From JAIEPW01 sp964471915 (GTDB lineage Bacteria > Acidobacteriota > Terriglobia > Bryobacterales > Bryobacteraceae): DNA of 64,000 nt. This document shows, in pieces, positions 60,528 through 64,000 of the stretch (positions are counted from its first letter, which is position 1; every line of letters begins with the position of its first letter). The notes beneath the pieces are model-generated. The model was not told the origin of the DNA and did not search any database. It was given only the letters and a program-made list of their open reading frames with translations. The stretch covers positions 1 through 64,000 of the forward strand of contig CAYYID010000009.1 of assembly GCA_964471915.1 (NCBI GenBank), given 5' to 3'. The position numbers were made by a program, and so were the translations under genes.

Positions 60528-62428
60528 CGCTTCATCCAGTTCGAACTGACTGTGACGCGTCGTTGGGTGCGCGCTGACGACGCGGTGACGGGCTCGGGCT
60601 GCGCTGCCGTCGCGGGCAGCAGGCCCTCGAGTTCCCGCCAGTGGCGCTCGGCGAAGCGGTCGATGCCGTAGATCGAAGCCGCCGCGCGGGCGTATACTCT
60701 CGCGTCGAGTGCCTCATTCCTCGTGTTAGCGCCCAGCACCCAGTGCCCCTTCACGAAACTCTCCGATGTGAGCTGCCGGAAGTACTCTTCCTCGTAGCGC
60801 GGGAAGTGGCAGTAGCCCGCCGGGAAGGCTTCGCCGCTTTCTTCCGTCGGCGGCGCTAGGCGTAACCGGCTGTAGAGTTCCGACTTCGCCACCGGCGTGC
60901 CGAGCGTCCACAGGCGTGTGCCGCGTCGCTTGCTCGCGTCCACCGGCGAGGCGCCCAGGATGAGCCGGTCCATGCGCGCCGTACCCTTCACTGCGACCGC
61001 CGTCTTCGGATTTGCTGCCCGCGCTCCGGCCGGACCCCAGGACGCCTGCGGATGCCCGCGCACCCAGTCGTACGTGATGCGCGGGTTGAAGCCGGAGTCC
61101 ACGCACAGCACCCGGATCGGCAGCCGCAGGCCGCTTGCGTGCGGGAATTCTTCGTCCAGCACCGCGTCGAGTTGCCGCCATACATCTGCCCGCGCCGTGT
61201 CGCCAGTCAGCACTCGGTAGTCGACCGACCACGATTCCTTGCCGCGGCCCCACGCCACTACCTCCACCTCAATGCGATTCGGGTGGACGTCGGCGCCCGC
61301 CGTGAGGAACAAGCCGCCCTGCGACACAGTGCCCACCGAGTAGTCTTCGCGGCGATCGTAGAGCGGCTGCCAATCGGGCGCGTCGCCGCGCTCCTGCCAC
61401 GATTCGCCCAGCACCAGGTTGACGAACGACTTCAGCCGCTCGACATCCTTCTGGGCTTTCTCCCAGTCATCGGCGGCGCGCTCCCACGCGTACCAGCCCA
61501 CGGGGCTATAGAGGCTCGACAGGTGATAGCCGCGCGTGCGGCCATCGCCTTCCGCCTCGGGCCGCCACTCGCCGCGCGCGAGCATCGCGTTCTTCTGGTG
61601 ATTGAAGAAGGCCTGCTCACACGCGATGCAGTGATAGGCGGCTTTTTGCGGTTCGCCCTTGGGCCAACGGAGCCGCTCGAACTTCAACACCTGGAACTCG
61701 CCGCAGTGCGGGCACGGCACCCAGTAACGCCGCTGGTCGCTTTCGGCGAAAGCCGCCTCGATCCGGCTCAGCCCGGTGACGAGCGGCGTCGATACCATGA
61801 AGACCTTGCGCCGCGAGAAGGTGCGCGTGCGCGCGAAGGCCAGGTTGATCGGGTCGCCCTCACCGTCGACGTCGCCCGGGTAGGCGTCGATCTCATCCAG
61901 AAACAGGTAGCGTACCGCCATCGAGCGCAGTCCCACGGCGCTGTTGGCCCCCGTCATCACCAGCACGCCGCCGGGGAACTGCTTCGACAGAACGGTGTTG
62001 CCGGAGTCGCGGGAACGCGGGCTCTTTACCAGCTCGCGCAACACCTGGCTCTCTTCGATCAGTGGGTCAATGCGCTGCTTCGAGTTGCGCCGGGCCAGTT
62101 CGACGGTGGGCTGCACGACCATCATCGGCCCGGGCGACTTGTGGATCACGTAGCCGACCCAGTTGTTCCCGCACTCGGTTCCACCGATTTGACTGCCCTT
62201 CATGAACACCACGCGTTCCACGGGCGAGGATGGCGACAGGCCGTCCATGATCTCGCGCAGGTACGGCGTTCGCTCCGTGCGCCAAGGCCCCGGTTCGGCC
62301 GCCGCTTTCCCGGAGAGCCGCCGGTATCGGTCAGCCCACTCCGAGATCGTCAGCAGCGGGTCGGGCCTCAGGCCCGCGCGGAATGCCTCGTCGTAAACCT
62401 CAGTCGGTGTTTGCGCCTGCAAGTTCAT
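60524..62428 (-). CDS. Terminase large subunit, GpA family
   Basis: The 634-residue packaging motor/nuclease has a Walker A-like KGSQIGGTE at 77-84, Walker B FLDEID at 176-181, and a zinc-binding insert CPHCG...CIAC in the middle. The C-terminal nuclease domain includes GLFLTAGADVHPNRIEVEVV and LCVDSGFNPRITYDW with the Asp residues for metal. Full length for GpA (lambda 641). It overlaps the small subunit by 29 bases. Confidence 0.95.
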   Translation of the reverse strand: MNLQAQTPTEVYDEAFRAGLRPDPLLTISEWADRYRRLSGKAAAEPGPWRTERTPYLREIMDGLSPSSPVERVVFMKGSQIGGTECGNNWVGYVIHKSPGPMMVVQPTVELARRNSKQRIDPLIEESQVLRELVKSPRSRDSGNTVLSKQFPGGVLVMTGANSAVGLRSMAVRYLFLDEIDAYPGDVDGEGDPINLAFARTRTFSRRKVFMVSTPLVTGLSRIEAAFAESDQRRYWVPCPHCGEFQVLKFERLRWPKGEPQKAAYHCIACEQAFFNHQKNAMLARGEWRPEAEGDGRTRGYHLSSLYSPVGWYAWERAADDWEKAQKDVERLKSFVNLVLGESWQERGDAPDWQPLYDRREDYSVGTVSQGGLFLTAGADVHPNRIEVEVVAWGRGKESWSVDYRVLTGDTARADVWRQLDAVLDEEFPHASGLRLPIRVLCVDSGFNPRITYDWVRGHPQASWGPAGARAANPKTAVAVKGTARMDRLILGASPVDASKRRGTRLWTLGTPVAKSELYSRLRLAPPTEESGEAFPAGYCHFPRYEEEYFRQLTSESFVKGHWVLGANTRNEALDARVYARAAASIYGIDRFAERHWRELEGLLPATAAQPEPVTASSARTQRRVTVSSNWMKR

Positions 62429-62906
62429 CGAGCGCCTTCCGGATCTCCCCAGTCAGAATCACGTGTACTTTGTCGGCGTCAGCCTCCGCGGCGAGCGTCG
62501 CCGCGAGCCGGTCCGGGATGTTCAGCAGGTTGTCGCGCACCGTGCGCGCCTTGGTGAACGCCGCCACTTGCACCTCGTCGCGGCTGATCAGCTTCGCCGT
62601 TTTCTCTTCGAACTCAATCTTGGCCAGCCGCGCCAGGTAGTTCTCGCGGATGGCCCGCGCGCGAAAGTAATCGAGTCCGCCGGTTGGTTCCGCCCGGACA
62701 GGATCCGGGATGGCCGCAACCGGCGTTTCCTTCTGAGCGCGGCGCTGCCCCGGCCGCGTCTTCGCATTCCATTCGGCATCGGCGCGCTCGCTGTCGATCA
62801 GGCCGTCGGCGTTGGTGGCAATCCGGCCGGAACGGATCGCCTTTTGCACAGCGGCGTGGCTTACGCCGCGGTGTTTGGCGTAAGCGCGCAGGCTCAGGAG
62901 AGGCAT
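62400..62906 (-). CDS. Terminase small subunit, Nu1-like
   Basis: The 168-residue protein has an N-terminal winged helix-turn-helix (SLRAYAKHRGVSHAAVQKAI) followed by RSGRIATNADGLIDSERADA, the typical phage terminase DNA-recognition start, then a long helical oligomerisation segment (NYLARLAKIEFEEKTAKLIS). It would bind a cos or pac site, which should be nearby, possibly in the 72-base divergent gap to the right. First gene of the minus-strand late operon. Confidence 0.88.
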   Translation of the reverse strand: MPLLSLRAYAKHRGVSHAAVQKAIRSGRIATNADGLIDSERADAEWNAKTRPGQRRAQKETPVAAIPDPVRAEPTGGLDYFRARAIRENYLARLAKIEFEEKTAKLISRDEVQVAAFTKARTVRDNLLNIPDRLAATLAAEADADKVHVILTGEIRKALDELAGANTD

Positions 62907-62978
62907 CGAACTTTCTCGCGATTCACTCGCGGATTCCGCTTGCTTCTAATCGCCACCGAAGTGATGAATGGGTTCGCG

Positions 62979-63212
62979 ATGAAGAACACCAAACAAAGCG
63001 CCGCCGCCTGCTACGCCGAGCGGTTTGCCGACGCCCAGGATCTGCTGAAACGCATCGGCGCCCGCCTCGATCAGCACCGCAAGAGCCAGTCGCAGGAGCC
63101 CGCCAACTGGGGGTACGCTGGCGACCTCGGCCGCATCACAGAACAGCTCGCCTACGTCCTGGCCGACCTGGGCGACCGCAGCGCGGTCGACGCCAAAGGG
63201 CTGGAGTACTGA
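62979..63212 (+). CDS. Small phage/plasmid-type hypothetical protein
   Basis: The 77-residue protein has the text CYAERFADAQDLLKRIGARL and PANWGYAGDLGRITEQLAYV. I start at ATG 62979; ATG 62964 is also in frame. Similar short proteins occur on phages and conjugative elements; function unknown. It is divergent from the terminase operon and begins a plus-strand set of three small genes. Confidence 0.65.
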   Translation: MKNTKQSAAACYAERFADAQDLLKRIGARLDQHRKSQSQEPANWGYAGDLGRITEQLAYVLADLGDRSAVDAKGLEY

Positions 63213-63216
63213 CGCC

Positions 63217-63444
63217 ATGACACGCGACGAACTGATCGCCTGGGCCACGCGGAACGGCTGGAAACTCGACCGCTGGGGCCACCTCAAGAAAGAGTTCGAC
63301 AACGGTACGCACCGGCTGAAGTTGAGTCGCATCGCCGCCCGGCACGAGATCGCGACGCCTTTCGGCTTCGCGAGACTTGCCAGCGGTTACTACAAACACT
63401 TGCACATCACCGCCGACGACCAACTCGCCGGCATGACCCGATAG
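63217..63444 (+). CDS. Small phage-type hypothetical protein
   Basis: The 75-residue basic protein (ELIAWATRNGWKLDRWGHLK, GTHRLKLSRIAARHEIATPF) starts 4 bases after the previous stop, so it is in the same operon. Text such as THRLKLS recalls small proteins on mobile elements; no domain is named. Confidence 0.6.
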   Translation: MTRDELIAWATRNGWKLDRWGHLKKEFDNGTHRLKLSRIAARHEIATPFGFARLASGYYKHLHITADDQLAGMTR

Positions 63445-63458
63445 AAAGGAACCTGATC

Positions 63459-64000
63459 ATGTCCACTTTTGCCATCGACACCGACAACAACATCACGGCG
63501 TTCGCCGAATACGAAGATGCGCTGAACCACCGCATCGGCAGCACCGAGGGGACCTTCGCCACCCAGAAGGAACTCTCCAAACTCTCCGCCGACTGGCCCA
63601 TCACGCGGTTCGTCGACGTCTGGAATACCTTTGCCGGCGTGGTCCCCTTCGACGCGCTCAAGCCGGTCAAGAAGTTCACGGACCGCAAGACGGCGGTCGC
63701 CCGAATCTGGAAGGCGGTCCAGGCCCTGACGCCTGCCCCCGCGCGCCACGCCGCCCCCGCCGCGCCGAAGAAGGCCAGGGCGGCCAAGGAGTCCACCGCC
63801 AAGGACGCGGCACCCAAAGGGGCGCGTGAGGGTAGCAAGAAGGCAATCGTGCTCGACATGCTCCGCCGCCCCGAGGGCGCCACACTCGCCGACATCCAGT
63901 CCGCAACCGGTTGGCAGGCCCACAGCGTGCGCGGCTTCATCTCCGGGGCCCTGGGTAAGAAGATGGGCCTCACCGTCGAGTCTTTCAAGACGCCTGAAGG
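63459..64000 (+). CDS. DUF3489-containing protein, truncated by the window edge
   Basis: From ATG 63459 (AAAGGA 8-9 bases upstream) at least 180 codons run to the edge. The N-terminal part is specific; a linker rich in Ala/Lys/Pro follows (APARHAAPAAPKKARAAKES). The C-terminal winged-helix-like DUF3489 begins at about residue 145 (KKAIVLDMLRRPEGATLADI, SATGWQAHSVRGFISG). DUF3489 proteins are common on phages and plasmids; DNA binding is likely. Confidence 0.75.
   Translation, partial: MSTFAIDTDNNITAFAEYEDALNHRIGSTEGTFATQKELSKLSADWPITRFVDVWNTFAGVVPFDALKPVKKFTDRKTAVARIWKAVQALTPAPARHAAPAAPKKARAAKESTAKDAAPKGAREGSKKAIVLDMLRRPEGATLADIQSATGWQAHSVRGFISGALGKKMGLTVESFKTPE

Larger units (their letters stand above)
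35757..64000. mobile_element. Lambda-like siphoprophage, late (packaging, head, tail) region
   Basis: Minus-strand genes from 62906 leftward follow lambda order: small and large terminase, gpW, portal, protease with nested scaffold, decoration protein, capsid, joining and tail-completion proteins, tail tube, G/GT chaperones, tape measure, lysin, tip and fibre proteins. Plus-strand cargo (mer-type genes, M1-like peptidase) interrupts the tail module. Three plus-strand small genes start the other arm, which leaves the window. No integrase or attachment site for this element was found on the left side near 35.7 kb. Confidence 0.9.

Noticed and set aside
58933..62557. Plus-strand frames of 538 and 501 codons over portal and terminase
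   Set aside because: Antisense shadows of strongly recognised packaging genes.

Overview
The window is a high-GC bacterial chromosome segment. Gene content fits the Acidobacteriota, plausibly the Solibacter/Bryobacter side: a TonB receptor with an N-terminal carboxypeptidase-regulatory-like domain, a Cys-rich leader gene in front of a czc operon, and a decayed ISL3 transposase beside a zinc-ribbon/ParB-like gene pair. This placement is inference from gene families; there is no rRNA or other phylogenetic marker in the window.

Layout. (1) 1-10.8 kb, minus strand: a heavy-metal efflux operon (small Cys-rich exported protein, CzcC, CzcB, CzcA, P1B-2 ATPase, isoprenylcysteine-methyltransferase-like membrane protein), then a tyrosine integrase, TGGTGTCC-type repeats and a tRNA-Gly gene cut in its anticodon loop. 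This reads as one end of an integrative metal-resistance island. (2) 11.0-15.2 kb, plus strand: a respiratory module (tetraheme cytochrome c, 4x[4Fe-4S] protein, NrfD-type quinol-site protein, DUF2339-like membrane protein) without a catalytic subunit. (3) 15.3-23.0 kb: an antitoxin with a frameshifted PemK toxin, decayed DNA with an ABC-ATPase remnant, an intact PepSY reductase/TonB receptor pair for iron-chelate uptake, and a dead ISL3 insertion with a zinc-ribbon gene and a broken ParB-like gene. (4) 23.6-35.7 kb: orphan flgB, MgtC, an outer-membrane porin-like protein, a zinc-ribbon protein, a P1B-4 ATPase, a ZIP transporter, a BON-domain protein and an intact DsbB/DsbA pair. These sit among several broken genes: bacterioferritin, HtpX, a radical SAM protein, a CDF transporter and a membrane protein with an in-frame stop.

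(5) 35.8-64 kb: the late region of a lambda-like siphoprophage that runs off the right edge. Read on the minus strand from 62.9 kb leftward it holds terminase small and large subunits, gpW, portal, protease with a nested scaffold, decoration protein, capsid, head-tail joining and tail proteins, tail tube, tail chaperones, tape measure, lysin, tail-tip proteins and fibre. Two plus-strand cargo units lie exactly between tail genes. One is a mercury-type cassette (MerR-type promoter, merR, a thioredoxin-like gene and a fused merT-merP). The other is a secreted M1-like peptidase.

The points most worth checking are these. The tail chaperone pair shows a canonical -1 slippery heptamer directly before the stop codon, with a long downstream frame that has no conventional start near its beginning. 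The protease gene contains an in-frame GTG with a strong ribosome-binding site, as in lambda C/Nu3. The mer cassette is placed as a prophage moron. Metal handling recurs throughout: RND, two P1B ATPase subtypes, ZIP, CDF, MgtC, Mer transport and ferritin. The 15-36 kb stretch carries many small inactivating indels, which could be true decay or, for the single-base ones, assembly error.
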